From CAZOKZ01 sp964580585 (GTDB lineage: Bacteria; Sumerlaeota; Sumerlaeia; SLMS01; JAHLLQ01): a stretch of DNA of 64,000 nt. Shown in pieces: positions 50,748 to 59,936 of this stretch. Below the pieces are notes generated by a model that saw only the letters and a program-made list of their open reading frames with translations, had not been told where the DNA came from and ran no database searches. Location of the stretch: positions 3,131 through 67,130 of the forward strand of contig CAZOKZ010000017.1 of NCBI GenBank assembly GCA_964580585.1. Direction: 5' to 3'. Positions within the stretch are counted from its first letter, which is position 1, and each line of letters opens with the position of its first letter. The position numbers and the translations under genes are program-made.

Positions 50748-52064
50748 ATGGCGGAGAGCGCTAAAATTTCAACAAACGATCTGGGGCGATTCGAGCGAAT
50801 CCTGTATTGGATTTTAGGCGTGCGTCGCGGATTTGGCGATGGGCGACGAGTCATTGCCGTGGCGATGGCGGCGGACTGGCGGTCGTCGCTGAATTGGTTC
50901 ATTCCGGTGTTGGGGATTTTATTCGGTCTGGCGATGTTGTTGTTTCACGAAATAACAATGGACCCCGATTCCGCCGGATTCGGGATGATGTTCCGTATTT
51001 TTATTTTCGATTATTCGTTGTTTTTATTTGGCGGGCTTTCGGGTTGGAACATGGCTCGGCGCTGGCGGGCCAACGCCGATCAAATCGAAGAGCTAAGCCT
51101 GACGCCGTTGTCGCCTTCCGTCATTGCCAGCATGATGTCTGCGGGCGCGTTGGCAATCTGGCTATTTTTGTTCGTTTTATTTGGCTTTGTCGATTTGTTT
51201 ACGCCCATCATTCATGCCAAATGGATTATAGAAATGACCGAGGCAAACGACGGTTCCTTTTTTCTAGTGTTGCCGGTCACGACGTATGCCGTGCTGATGG
51301 GTTTATTAGGCCCCTTTATCCTGGCGTGGTTTCATTTTGAATCCATCCGTTTGGCGCACTGGATGTTTGCGGTGCATTCGTTGCCGCGTGTTTCACTGCT
51401 CAAAGCTGGCATTGTGAACTTTATTGTCATGACCACCATTGTCGGCACATTGTCGCTTTTGGGGAGTATGGTCACGGGAATTTGCCTGATCGTCCTGGGG
51501 CTGATTGGAGAAATGTTGGGACAAAGTGTGAATAGCTTCGAGGCTTTCAGCGCCTACACGGTCTGGGGGCTTGCGGCCTTGCCGGGAGCGCTGGTTGTGC
51601 TGTTCCTTAAGCGTGCCTTAGTGCGAACGTACGAAGGCTCGTTTACGCGTTCATGGTTGATGTATCAGTGGTGGGGAGCGGGCGAATCGCAACAACCGGG
51701 CACGTATCCCGCCTCTTTATACAAAGCCATTCCGCTCTGGCAGGCATTTTACGGCATGCAGGAAGAAGAAATCCTGGAAAAACCCATGAGCCGTCGTCCC
51801 CAGACGCGTCGTTATTACGCGTTGCTTGAACGGTTGAAAGCCGCGAACTCTTCGACGAATGAAAATAAGGTTTCGCCGCCTCGGATTCTGACCATGAACT
51901 ACGAAGAACCCGAAAAACCTAAAATTCCAGGCCCCACGCCACCGCCGGGATATGGCGCGCTGGCCAATCCACCAAACATGGTGATTCCAACTGCTCCGAA
52001 CGAAATTCGTTCGCATCCACCCACCCATGGACATGGCCCGACACCTCCTCCTTCTGCACGGTGA
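50748..52064 (+). CDS. Polytopic membrane protein, ABC-2-permease-like
   Basis: 438 residues from the ATG at 50748 (a GTG at 50742 is the alternative). It has about eight hydrophobic helices up to residue 320. A Pro-rich cytoplasmic tail follows (EPEKPKIPGPTPPPGYGALA and further PPTHGHGPTPPP). After the second helix pair comes RRWRANADQIEELSLTPLSP, the loop ending in L-T-P-L-S that is typical of ABC-2 permeases and that also appears, in weaker form, in the tandem pair at 14.3-15.7 kb. No ATPase gene is adjacent. Function unknown. Confidence 0.65.
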   Translation: MAESAKISTNDLGRFERILYWILGVRRGFGDGRRVIAVAMAADWRSSLNWFIPVLGILFGLAMLLFHEITMDPDSAGFGMMFRIFIFDYSLFLFGGLSGWNMARRWRANADQIEELSLTPLSPSVIASMMSAGALAIWLFLFVLFGFVDLFTPIIHAKWIIEMTEANDGSFFLVLPVTTYAVLMGLLGPFILAWFHFESIRLAHWMFAVHSLPRVSLLKAGIVNFIVMTTIVGTLSLLGSMVTGICLIVLGLIGEMLGQSVNSFEAFSAYTVWGLAALPGALVVLFLKRALVRTYEGSFTRSWLMYQWWGAGESQQPGTYPASLYKAIPLWQAFYGMQEEEILEKPMSRRPQTRRYYALLERLKAANSSTNENKVSPPRILTMNYEEPEKPKIPGPTPPPGYGALANPPNMVIPTAPNEIRSHPPTHGHGPTPPPSAR

Positions 52065-52166
52065 GGAATTTTGAACGATTCGACCGGGTGTTCTGCTTGA
52101 ACTCGTGGGCTTGGGTTCGGAACAATTTGTCTCCAAGTTGATCTTTTGTGGTTATTAGGAAATATC

Positions 52167-52916
52167 ATGGCAATCGGTCCGTTCGTCCAACCCCTGGTAA
52201 CGCTGGCTTTACTCGCGTTCTGGATATATTGTCTCGTGGACGCCCTCCGCGAGGACCGATCATGGATATGGATTGCGTTGCTGGCCTTTATTCCGGTGTT
52301 GAGCGCGTTTGCGTATTTTTTGAACTTCAAGGCATTCGGCGCGCCCTCGCGAGGATTGCTCGATGGGTGGTATGGTGACTCCGCCCGGCTGAGGGAACTC
52401 CAGAAACAAGCCCGAGAACTCGATGTCCCTGGGGTGAATCGCGAAATCGCGGATATTTATTTTCGCCGCGGCGACTATAACGAAGCGCTTGCGACCTTGA
52501 AGCGCGTGCTGGATCAGGACGGGGAGGACCTGCGCAGCCAATACCAGGCAGGTGTGTGTATGACGGTATTGGGCAAGCCGGAAGCAGCGATTCCACACCT
52601 GGAATTCGTCCTCGATCAGGACGCCCGCTATGGGTTTGGCGATGCGCATCTCGCAATGGCGAATGCGTTTCTGGCAGTTGGGGAGAACGAGCGCGCGTTT
52701 GATTTGTACACTCATGTGGTTGAAAATTTCAACGTCCCGGAAGCCGTCGTGCGATATGCGCGAATGTTGATGGAACGTGGGGAACGCGATCGTGCTCAGT
52801 TGGCGTTGCGCACGATGCTGGGGAAAGTCGGCTCGCTGTTGCCCGAGGATTTGGCGCGTCACCGTCCCTGGATTCGCAAAGCGGCGGAAGACTTGCGCGC
52901 GCTTGAAAAGTCATAA
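52167..52916 (+). CDS. Membrane-anchored TPR protein
   Basis: 249 residues from the ATG at 52167, with TAGGA six bases upstream. Two N-terminal helices (about 8-55, LALLAFWIYCLVDALRED and IWIALLAFIPVLSAFAYF) look like the PLDc_N-type membrane anchor. From about 75 on, four tetratricopeptide units follow (FRRGDYNEALATLKRVLDQD; GKPEAAIPHLEFVLDQDARY; VGENERAFDLYTHVVENFNV), suggesting a cytoplasmic scaffold. It may work with the preceding membrane protein (inference from adjacency). Confidence 0.8.
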   Translation: MAIGPFVQPLVTLALLAFWIYCLVDALREDRSWIWIALLAFIPVLSAFAYFLNFKAFGAPSRGLLDGWYGDSARLRELQKQARELDVPGVNREIADIYFRRGDYNEALATLKRVLDQDGEDLRSQYQAGVCMTVLGKPEAAIPHLEFVLDQDARYGFGDAHLAMANAFLAVGENERAFDLYTHVVENFNVPEAVVRYARMLMERGERDRAQLALRTMLGKVGSLLPEDLARHRPWIRKAAEDLRALEKS

Positions 52917-53038
52917 AGATTTCACACAGAATTTTTGCGTTCCTACTTGACGTTCTTCGGCGCTGTGCGTGGGGTGGAAAATGACGAGTTGCCAAGGCAC
53001 CTCGCGCTTCTACTCCCGTTCCCGCCGGATGTCCGCTC

Positions 53039-53761
53039 ATGACCATGACGCTTGCCGCTCCAGCTCCTCTTGTTGAATTTGAAGCCAACCCGAATCGCGA
53101 TTTGATTATCTCCTATCAAGGCGACGATTTCCTCCGCATTCCGATTCGTACGCGAATTCTAACCCACGAAGACGACATCGTTGCCATCGCTCGGGATCAT
53201 GTTCGCCCGTATTTTTCCTCGGGCGATGTGCTGTTTATTTCCGAAAAAGTCGTCGCGGTGACGCAAGGTCGCGCGATTCCGGAAAATGAAATGAAGATCG
53301 GTCTGACGGCGCGTATCCTTTGGCGTTTTGTGGCGAATGTTCCGTACGGTATTGGTCTGCGCCGTCCGAGCAGCATGCAGTGCGCGGTGAACGAATGCGG
53401 CGCGGCGCGTATCTGGTTGGCTGCCATGGTGGGAGCAGTGGGGAAACTGTTTGGGCGTCGTGGAGACTTCTACCGCATTGCCGGTCCACAAGCTGCCACC
53501 ATCGACGCTGCCACCACGTCGCCGCTTCAGCCCGATTGCGTCATTATGGGGCCAAAAGATCCCGATAAAGTTGCCCAGGCCATTTACGAGCAATGCGGTT
53601 TCCCGACGGCTATTGTCGATGTAAACGACATCGGCGGCTCGTGGGTGCTTGGAAAGAGCACCGGTGTCGATTCCCGATTGGTCGAGGCGTGTTTGAAAGA
53701 CAACCCGCTTGGACAGGGAGTGGAGTGCACACCGATGGGACTTCTGCGGCGCGCCGAGTGA
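53039..53761 (+). CDS. F420-0:gamma-glutamyl ligase family protein (CofE-like)
   Basis: 240 residues. RIPIRTRILTHEDDIVAIAR, FSSGDVLFISEKVVAVTQGR and PSSMQCAVNECGAARIWLAA mark the CofE fold, and IVDVNDIGGSWVLGKSTGVD is the conserved metal/GTP end region. CofE adds glutamate residues to coenzyme F420-0. In many bacteria without F420 such proteins form a separate branch of unknown substrate, and no other F420 gene (fbiA/cofD, fbiC) is in this window, so the substrate is open. Confidence 0.8.
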   Translation: MTMTLAAPAPLVEFEANPNRDLIISYQGDDFLRIPIRTRILTHEDDIVAIARDHVRPYFSSGDVLFISEKVVAVTQGRAIPENEMKIGLTARILWRFVANVPYGIGLRRPSSMQCAVNECGAARIWLAAMVGAVGKLFGRRGDFYRIAGPQAATIDAATTSPLQPDCVIMGPKDPDKVAQAIYEQCGFPTAIVDVNDIGGSWVLGKSTGVDSRLVEACLKDNPLGQGVECTPMGLLRRAE

Positions 53762-53886
53762 TCGTTTCCCCAAACGCGTTCATCGATCAAGCTCAACCTC
53801 TATACACCCCTTTATAAAACGTGGGGCTAACTCCTTCCGATAGGCGCTTGACGGGAGGAGGAGATGCGAGTTCAATCCAAACCGTA

Positions 53887-53921
53887 ATTAGCCTTGGTTA
53901 CAAATAAACGCAAAGGCTAAT
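53887..53921. promoter_or_regulatory. Possible metal-regulator operator upstream of mntH
   Basis: ATTAGCCTTGG at 53887-53897 is mirrored by CAAAGGCTAAT at 53911-53921 (nine-base arms ATTAGCCTT/AAGGCTAAT with one extra base between). A further TTTAGGCAA follows at 53924-53932. Metal regulators such as MntR and DtxR bind TTAGCC/GGCTAA-type palindromes, and the site is 25-60 bases before mntH. The assignment is inference from position and motif. Confidence 0.45.
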
Positions 53922-53946
53922 ATATTTAGGCAATGGTTCATTTGCA

Positions 53947-55320
53947 ATGCAACAATCCAGCGTGAGTTTACCGCCCGTTTGGACCGAAAACGAAGAAGGC
54001 GCCTGGCGTCAACCGAACGGCATTCCCTCGCTGGTTGAAGTTCACTCCTCCATTCATGTGCCCAAGGACGCCTCGTTCTGGCGCAAGCTGATCGCTTTTG
54101 CCGGCCCTGGATTGATGGTGGCTGTCGGGTACATGGACCCGGGCAATTGGGCGACCGATTTGGCGGGTGGTGCGCGTTTTGGCTATACGCTGCTATCTGT
54201 AATTTTAATCTCCAATTTCATGGCGATGTTGCTTCAGCATCTTGCCATCAAACTCGGAGTGGTCAGTGGCCGCGATCTGGCTCAAGCATGTCGCGATCAC
54301 TACACACGACCCGTGGCGTTTTGCCATTGGGTGTTGTGTGAAATCGCGATCGCCGCTTGCGACTTGGCTGAAGTGATTGGTTCCGCAATCGCACTCAATT
54401 TACTCTTTGGCCTGCCGCTGATCGTCGGTGTTTTTATTACAACCATCGATGTGTTGCTGGTGTTGTTTCTCCAAGGCAAAGGCTTTCGCTACATCGAGGC
54501 TTTGGTTGCGACCTTGATTTTTACAATCGGGGCCTGCTTCTTCTACGAAATCTTTGTCTCTCATCCCGCGATAGCTCCCATGGTTGCGGGTCTTCTGCCT
54601 CGCCCCGAGATAGTGTTCAATCCCGGAATGCTTTACATTGCGATTGGTATTTTGGGTGCCACCGTAATGCCGCATAACCTTTATCTGCATTCGAGTATCG
54701 TGCAAACGCGCAACTACGACCGCACCATCGAAGGCAAACGCGAAGCCATTCGTTTTGCCACTATCGATTCGAACATCGCATTGCTACTGGCGTTCTTTAT
54801 CAACGCGGCGATTCTGATTATCAGCGCCGCCACGTTCCATAATACCGGCCATCAAGACGTGGCGGATATTAACGACGCTTACCAGCTTCTCAGCCCCATG
54901 CTGGGAGTGCCACTGGCGAGTACACTGTTTGCCGTTGCGTTGTTGGCTTCGGGTCAGAACTCGACGCTGACCGGCACACTGGCGGGTCAGATCGTCATGG
55001 AAGGGTTTTTGAATCTCAGGCTGCGTCCCTGGTTGCGCCGATTAATTACACGGCTGATCGCCATTGTTCCGGCGGCGATTGTTGCGGGATTGTATGGTGA
55101 AAAAGGGGTTGGCGAATTGCTTATCTTCAGCCAGGTCATCCTCTCGCTTCAACTCAGCTTTGCCGTTGTTCCGCTCGTGCAATTCACGAACGACAAGCGT
55201 AAGATGGGACCCTTTGCCAACAAACGTTCCTGGGCGATCGGTGCTTGGATTGTGACGGCTTTAATCATCACGTTGAACGTTTATCTCTTATTGCAAATCG
55301 CGCTCGAATACTTTGCCTGA
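53947..55320 (+). CDS. mntH: Nramp-family divalent metal transporter
   Basis: 457 residues with 11 membrane helices. The TM1 metal-binding motif is GYMDPGNWATDLAGGARFGY (Asp64, Asn67 in DPGN). The TM6 motif is GATVMPHNLYLHS (Met and His near 240), which together select Mn2+/Fe2+ over Ca2+. Proton-coupled uptake of Mn2+ is expected. The N-terminus carries about 45 extra hydrophilic residues before the first helix compared with E. coli MntH; no good ribosome-binding site supports the ATG at 53947, but no internal start precedes TM1. The palindrome upstream may make it manganese- or iron-responsive. Confidence 0.93.
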   Translation: MQQSSVSLPPVWTENEEGAWRQPNGIPSLVEVHSSIHVPKDASFWRKLIAFAGPGLMVAVGYMDPGNWATDLAGGARFGYTLLSVILISNFMAMLLQHLAIKLGVVSGRDLAQACRDHYTRPVAFCHWVLCEIAIAACDLAEVIGSAIALNLLFGLPLIVGVFITTIDVLLVLFLQGKGFRYIEALVATLIFTIGACFFYEIFVSHPAIAPMVAGLLPRPEIVFNPGMLYIAIGILGATVMPHNLYLHSSIVQTRNYDRTIEGKREAIRFATIDSNIALLLAFFINAAILIISAATFHNTGHQDVADINDAYQLLSPMLGVPLASTLFAVALLASGQNSTLTGTLAGQIVMEGFLNLRLRPWLRRLITRLIAIVPAAIVAGLYGEKGVGELLIFSQVILSLQLSFAVVPLVQFTNDKRKMGPFANKRSWAIGAWIVTALIITLNVYLLLQIALEYFA

Positions 55321-55327
55321 ACGCTGA

Positions 55328-56728
55328 TTATTTCTTCAGGATAAACGTCGCGAGATCGTTGACGACTTGTTGAGCAACGTTGCCGGGCGTGAAGAGATTT
55401 TCGGCGGTGGGCGTGTCGCCTTCGACGGGAATGAAGATGTGGTTGAGTTCGTTGTACGTCTTAACGCTGCCGAGAAATGGATGGTCGGCGGCGATTTTCT
55501 CCCAACGCGCAGCGTCGGATTCTCCTACCAGAAAATCCTGGCCCGCAAAATAGATCATAAACGGTTTGTTGAAACGTGCGAGAGATTTTGCCGGATCCTG
55601 ACGCTGTAGAGCGTTCCAGATCGTGCCAGGGTAATTGAGAAGGATTTCGTCGTCGGGAAAATCGTCGTTCGCCAAACGATTGGCGCTCTCGATCATCGCG
55701 TCGATTGTGGCTTGAGCTTCTTCGGAAAGTTCACCTTGAGCGGTAGCAATCAATTCAATTTGCTGGCGCAGGTAAACGGCGATCGGCGCGGGCAACGGCG
55801 CGAGCATTGCCACGCGGGAAACCCCCACGGATTGCGCGAGTTGCGGTGCCAGAAATCCGCCCAGGTTGTGTCCGACAATCGTTAAGCGCGATTTGTCGAT
55901 TTGTGGCATTTCTGCCAGCATTTCCACGGCATGTCGTGCGTCTTCCAACACGAGATCTTCCAAGTCGAAGTATTTCTCTCCATTGAAATAACCGGGGTCG
56001 ATTGCCTCGCGCTTGGAAAACCGCAATACAGCGATTCCCTGCGTTGCGAGGCCTTGAGCGATGTCGCGCAGCGGTTTGCTTTGTCCCACGGTGCCATCGG
56101 CGTCAAAGCCACCGAATCCGGCAATGATCACCACACCGGGAACAGGTGTCGTTTCGCTGGCCATCAGTGGCATATCGACAATTACCGGCAAGACGAATTC
56201 ACCGGTTTCCATTTCTAATTCAGTTTCGCGAAAGAGGGTCGATTCTACATAGTCCGGCGGCGGTGTCATGGCAGGCGGCGCATTGGGATCGGTCGTTTCC
56301 TGACGTGGTTTCAACGTGTAAGGATGAATCGAGAACCCCGTAATTTTTGCAAAGGGCGACAAACGCTCGAAAACGATTTTTGCGGCAACGGTGTTTTTTT
56401 CCAGTATGATCGGCACCAAAGCAATGATCGTGTCATCATTCTGACGTGCCATTTCCGCGGGTTCGACACTTTGCAGACGACCGCTCTGGCGATAAAGACC
56501 ACCGAAAATTTGCTTCGCCGTATCGTCGGTCAACGACTTGCGCAATGTCGGCGACATTTCACCCTGCACGCGTGTTGTGTGACCCGTCATTACCGCGTTG
56601 ACGAACATTTCCGCGCGGGATTTCAGACGATATAACGTTTCCGTTTCACTTTCACGTGCCGACACAGAGGTCGCAAGCGTCAGTAAAAATGCAAGCAATG
56701 GCAGACAAACGATTATTCGGCGATTCAT
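55328..56728 (-). CDS. Secreted DUF3887-alpha/beta-hydrolase protein lacking the nucleophile Ser
   Basis: 466 residues with a signal peptide (VCLPLLAFLLTLATSVSA). A DUF3887-like domain spans about 30-130 (FVNAVMTGHTTRVQGEMSPT). The alpha/beta-hydrolase domain spans about 165-460: VPGVVIIAGFGGFDADGTVG is the oxyanion region and SRLTIVGHNLGGFLAPQLAQ the nucleophile elbow. There the usual GHSxGG Ser is Asn (codon AAC, near residue 283). The C-terminal FKPMIYFAGQDFLVGESDAA-like segment (FNKPFMIYFAGQDFLVG) and NELNHIFIP supply the acid and His positions. It is therefore probably not a classical Ser hydrolase. Last gene of the minus-strand lpt-like run. Confidence 0.8.
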   Translation of the reverse strand: MNRRIIVCLPLLAFLLTLATSVSARESETETLYRLKSRAEMFVNAVMTGHTTRVQGEMSPTLRKSLTDDTAKQIFGGLYRQSGRLQSVEPAEMARQNDDTIIALVPIILEKNTVAAKIVFERLSPFAKITGFSIHPYTLKPRQETTDPNAPPAMTPPPDYVESTLFRETELEMETGEFVLPVIVDMPLMASETTPVPGVVIIAGFGGFDADGTVGQSKPLRDIAQGLATQGIAVLRFSKREAIDPGYFNGEKYFDLEDLVLEDARHAVEMLAEMPQIDKSRLTIVGHNLGGFLAPQLAQSVGVSRVAMLAPLPAPIAVYLRQQIELIATAQGELSEEAQATIDAMIESANRLANDDFPDDEILLNYPGTIWNALQRQDPAKSLARFNKPFMIYFAGQDFLVGESDAARWEKIAADHPFLGSVKTYNELNHIFIPVEGDTPTAENLFTPGNVAQQVVNDLATFILKK

Positions 56729-56777
56729 GCGTTCCTCATTCCTTCGTCGCGAGGGACGGAGTCATTCCAGCGCGCAA

Positions 56778-57872
56778 TCAACGCCGGGACATATCGATTT
56801 CAATGGCTCCAGTGGGCTTTGACGGAGTCGTGGGAGAAGTTGGTTGTTCGGTCATGGGCATGTAAAGAATTTGTCCAGGACCAATGCCTTGCACGTCTGG
56901 ACTGGTACCCTTTTGTGGCGTGATGACCAACGTTTCGTACTTGATAAACTTCGTCATGCCACCTTCTTCGAACCGCCGCACGTCGGGTTTGATCGAAAGC
57001 GTTACTTTTCCCGTTTTCAAGTCGTAGAGCATGCGTCCGCAGTCGGCTTCGATGGAATCCTGGCGAAGGAAAACGTTCCCCAACGCTTCGAACGTTTGAG
57101 CCGCATTGCGGAAAATAATCTCATCGGCGCGAATGTTGAACTTCGAGCTTTTCAACACCACGCTGCCAACGGAATGAAAGATTTCCAGGTCGCCGCTGGC
57201 GGCCATGGTACTGTTGACTTGGGGACGGACGTTTCCGCGCGGCGAGGTCACGATGTTCATGGTTTTTCCCATGCCGCCGAATACACCCGTGCCGTTTTCT
57301 TCGGCGTTTTCTGGCGTGGTGTTTACGGGTTTCATATCCACCGTGATAGGAGTGCTGCCTCGCAACTGCACCGCGCGTTTGCCTTCGTCGGCTTGCGCAA
57401 CCTCGAACTCGTCCATGCCGTCAAACGTGACAATATTTTCCGGCGAGTTTTGAACCACATGCGGGCTTCCCGTCAGCACTACACCACCCGATTCCATGTC
57501 ATATTTCATTTGCTGGCTGGTGGCTTCGATTCCTTCCGTGCGCAGAGTGATGTTTTTTTCCGCGCTCAGACGCGACTCGGCGCCAAGAAATTCCAAGTGC
57601 AGGCATTGCAGAAACAACTCGGGCGTTTCGAGCGTGATCGATCCGTCGGCTTTAAAGATTTGTTCGCCGGATTGCGGATCCGTGCCGATGGTAAAGCCTT
57701 CTTCCGTTCCATCGGGGTGGGGGGCGGTGATCAGAGACACCTGTCCGCCCGCTCCGGCTAATTCACGCAGGAAACTGCCCTTGGCTTTCTGATCGGATTG
57801 CGCCTCGACGTTGCCGATTATCGCTGCGGTCAAGCAGCAAGCCACTGTGGCTTTGCCCAAAAAACGTTTCAT
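56778..57872 (-). CDS. LptA/OstA-like periplasmic protein
   Basis: 364 residues with a signal peptide (ATVACCLTAAIIGNVEA). Two OstA/LptA-type beta-jellyroll units can be seen: TPELFLQCLHLEFLGAESRL with EATSQQMKYDMESGGVVLTG at about 85-135, and SSKFNIRADEIIFRNAAQTF with LRQDSIEADCGRMLYDLKTG at about 245-305. In LptA such repeats form the periplasmic bridge that carries lipopolysaccharide to the outer membrane. A double-length protein would be atypical; a related carrier is possible. The start overlaps the upstream gene's stop by ATGA. Confidence 0.75.
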   Translation of the reverse strand: MKRFLGKATVACCLTAAIIGNVEAQSDQKAKGSFLRELAGAGGQVSLITAPHPDGTEEGFTIGTDPQSGEQIFKADGSITLETPELFLQCLHLEFLGAESRLSAEKNITLRTEGIEATSQQMKYDMESGGVVLTGSPHVVQNSPENIVTFDGMDEFEVAQADEGKRAVQLRGSTPITVDMKPVNTTPENAEENGTGVFGGMGKTMNIVTSPRGNVRPQVNSTMAASGDLEIFHSVGSVVLKSSKFNIRADEIIFRNAAQTFEALGNVFLRQDSIEADCGRMLYDLKTGKVTLSIKPDVRRFEEGGMTKFIKYETLVITPQKGTSPDVQGIGPGQILYMPMTEQPTSPTTPSKPTGAIEIDMSRR

Positions 57873-58546
57873 TCAGCAGTCCCTTTGAATTTCATGGTCA
57901 CTGGCTGGCCATCGACGACAGGATAGTGCCAGACCGAAAAATTGCGATTCGTCGTAAATGCGCTTCCCGTTGTTTCGATCACATCACCATCGACTTCGCC
58001 GACTTGTTCAAATTGACCAATCGAGATAAACTTCTGATAGCGTTCGCTCCAGATCAGGTTACGGCATTTCAGTTTTCCTTGCTCGCCCATGTCGATCGTC
58101 AGCCATTTTTTCTGATTTGGGTCAGCCAGCACAAAATCGCCGCGCGAGGCGTCGCGAATCGTTGGCATCGCCCCAATGCGAGCGAGGTCTTCGCGCCATT
58201 TCATGAGTTCTTCTTTCGAGGGTTCTGTTTGGACAATGTTTTCCTCGTCGAGTTTCGGTGTCGCGAAGTAGTACCGAAACAGCGGGCTTTCCACCGTGAT
58301 CTTTTCCTGCGGCATACGGATTGTTACGTTATCGCTGATGATCGACTCGCCCTCGGTGGACATAACGGCTTTATCCGCATGGATTTCCTGAAGCACCAAT
58401 GTGCCCGATGTGTAGCTCAGATCCATGTTTGTCAGCGTGATGTTCTCCAGGAGCCCGGCATTCGACCGCGCGGGCGTCGCCAACATCCAAACCGCTGCGA
58501 ACACACACAGAACCAGCAGGTTCATCCATTCGGACAATCTCATCAT
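57869..58546 (-). CDS. LptC/OstA-like envelope protein
   Basis: 225 residues from the ATG at 58546, preceded by AAGGA; an ATG at 58567 is also in frame. N-terminal hydrophobic segment (MNLLVLCVFAAVWMLATPA). The rest is beta-rich: NMDLSYTSGTLVLQEIHADK, IISDNVTIRMPQEKITVESP and KKWLTIDMGEQGKLKCRNLI, a pattern seen in LptC and OstA N-terminal domains. It is translationally coupled to the LptA-like gene. It probably serves the same lipid-transport bridge; this is supported by order and fold pattern, not by a signature motif. Confidence 0.65.
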   Translation of the reverse strand: MMRLSEWMNLLVLCVFAAVWMLATPARSNAGLLENITLTNMDLSYTSGTLVLQEIHADKAVMSTEGESIISDNVTIRMPQEKITVESPLFRYYFATPKLDEENIVQTEPSKEELMKWREDLARIGAMPTIRDASRGDFVLADPNQKKWLTIDMGEQGKLKCRNLIWSERYQKFISIGQFEQVGEVDGDVIETTGSAFTTNRNFSVWHYPVVDGQPVTMKFKGTAE

Positions 58547-58571
58547 CGAGAAGGTTTCCTTGCACATGCGT

Positions 58572-59858
58572 TTATTCTGGCCAGAGGGCCAATTCCAGGG
58601 GGATTTGTGGCGCTGGAACCGCCGGGTGATCTTCCATTTTCAAGCTTTCCAGCAGGCGGAGAGCTTCCTCGTGAAGCAGGGCTGGGTCGAGCAGAGATTC
58701 CTCCAACATACCGGTCAAATCGCGATTGATCAGCAGTCCGTCTGCACCGGGCGCCAACTGATGCACCATCCGGTCGCGCGCCAATGACAGCAGCATGAGC
58801 ACTCCTGCGCCAAGCGAGCCGCCTGCCTCGATGATGCGGTTGACAGCCTGGGGCAATGCCGCCGGACCAATCCGATCGATGGCCAACCGCGCGTTGAATA
58901 TCTCTTTGCGCTGCTCCAGCAACTTGCCTGAGAGCACTTCCAGCGCACGACCCGGACGGCCTTCGGCGAACGCCGCCGCCACGCGAGCCAAACCAGCTTC
59001 CACACGTTCATCCTGGACCAATCGCGATGTTAAGTCGTCGAATTCCAACGGTTGGCAGAGCAACGACGAGCACCGAGACCGAATGGTTTCCAGTACCCGG
59101 TTGTAGTGGTCTGTAACGAGAATCAGCTTCAGGTAGGAGGCAGGTTCTTCCAGAAATTTCAGTAGCGAATTGGCTGCATTTCCCGTGATCGTATCCGCAC
59201 CGAGTACGATGATCACACGGTAACGGCCTTCCATGGGAGCTACCCACGCGGCATCCTGGAGCAGACGTACCTGATCCACTTTGATCGACTTCGACTTGCC
59301 GATGGGCTCGATAATGTTCAGATCGATAAACCCTGTCGGCTGAGGCACGTCGTTTTCGTACGTAATCGGATAGGACTTGCCAACCAACCGGTCCACGCGC
59401 GGGTCGATGTCGAGCGTAATCGGACGCGGCGGTGGAGGGGCGGCGGGCGCTTTGGGCGTTTCCGCGACCGGTTTAGTTTTCGATTCGGGTTCGGGCTTTT
59501 TCGGTTCCGGCGGGGGAGGAGGGGCCTTTTCTTCCTCCTCTTCCAGGCCGCCGAACATGTCGGGTTCGTCACCGAACAAATCGCCAAACATGTCATCGGG
59601 GCTGCGAGTGGGTTCGTTCACGCGCCAGAGAAAACGCGCGCCGCGCGGAGCCGTGATCGTGGCTTCTGGCGTATGAATGCCGGACGAAAGGATCTGCTTG
59701 GCAATCGCAAACGCCAGCGAACGTTTTCCCACGCCGTCTGGACCATGTAGCATCAGCGCGTGCGGCAACCGGTTGCCGAGAATCATCCGGCGGACGAGTT
59801 GCTTGACGGCTTCGTGGCCCCAAATCGTGTCGAGGCGATGTTGGCTGGGAGCGAGCAT
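58572..59858 (-). CDS. holB: DNA polymerase III delta' subunit, with proline-rich insertion
   Basis: 428 residues from the ATG at 59858 (MLAPSQHRLDTIWGHEAVKQ). The Walker-type loop is LMLHGPDGVGKRSLAFAIAK, and the sensor region is VIIVLGADTITGNAANSLLK followed by FLEEPASYLKLILVTDHYNR and IRSRCSSLLCQPL (SRC motif). Delta' is part of the clamp loader. At the place where the zinc ribbon normally lies (about 60-180) there are no Cys pairs. Instead there is an acidic stretch (LFGDEPDMFGGLEEEEEKA), a Pro/Lys-rich stretch (PPPPPEPKKPEPESKTKPV) and more. This lengthens the protein by about 100 residues over E. coli HolB. The gene ends 25 bases before the LptC-like start. Confidence 0.88.
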   Translation of the reverse strand: MLAPSQHRLDTIWGHEAVKQLVRRMILGNRLPHALMLHGPDGVGKRSLAFAIAKQILSSGIHTPEATITAPRGARFLWRVNEPTRSPDDMFGDLFGDEPDMFGGLEEEEEKAPPPPPEPKKPEPESKTKPVAETPKAPAAPPPPRPITLDIDPRVDRLVGKSYPITYENDVPQPTGFIDLNIIEPIGKSKSIKVDQVRLLQDAAWVAPMEGRYRVIIVLGADTITGNAANSLLKFLEEPASYLKLILVTDHYNRVLETIRSRCSSLLCQPLEFDDLTSRLVQDERVEAGLARVAAAFAEGRPGRALEVLSGKLLEQRKEIFNARLAIDRIGPAALPQAVNRIIEAGGSLGAGVLMLLSLARDRMVHQLAPGADGLLINRDLTGMLEESLLDPALLHEEALRLLESLKMEDHPAVPAPQIPLELALWPE

Positions 59859-59936
59859 GAGGTTCCTGGAATCAAATCGCGAACAGCGAAAGCATTGGAC
59901 CGGTGGCCTGTGTGAATCAAGCCAGAGATGCATTTC

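Noticed and set aside
53762..53886. Manganese riboswitch (yybP-ykoY) upstream of mntH
   Set aside because: The conserved yybP-ykoY segments could not be found; only the protein-type palindrome closer to the start is visible.
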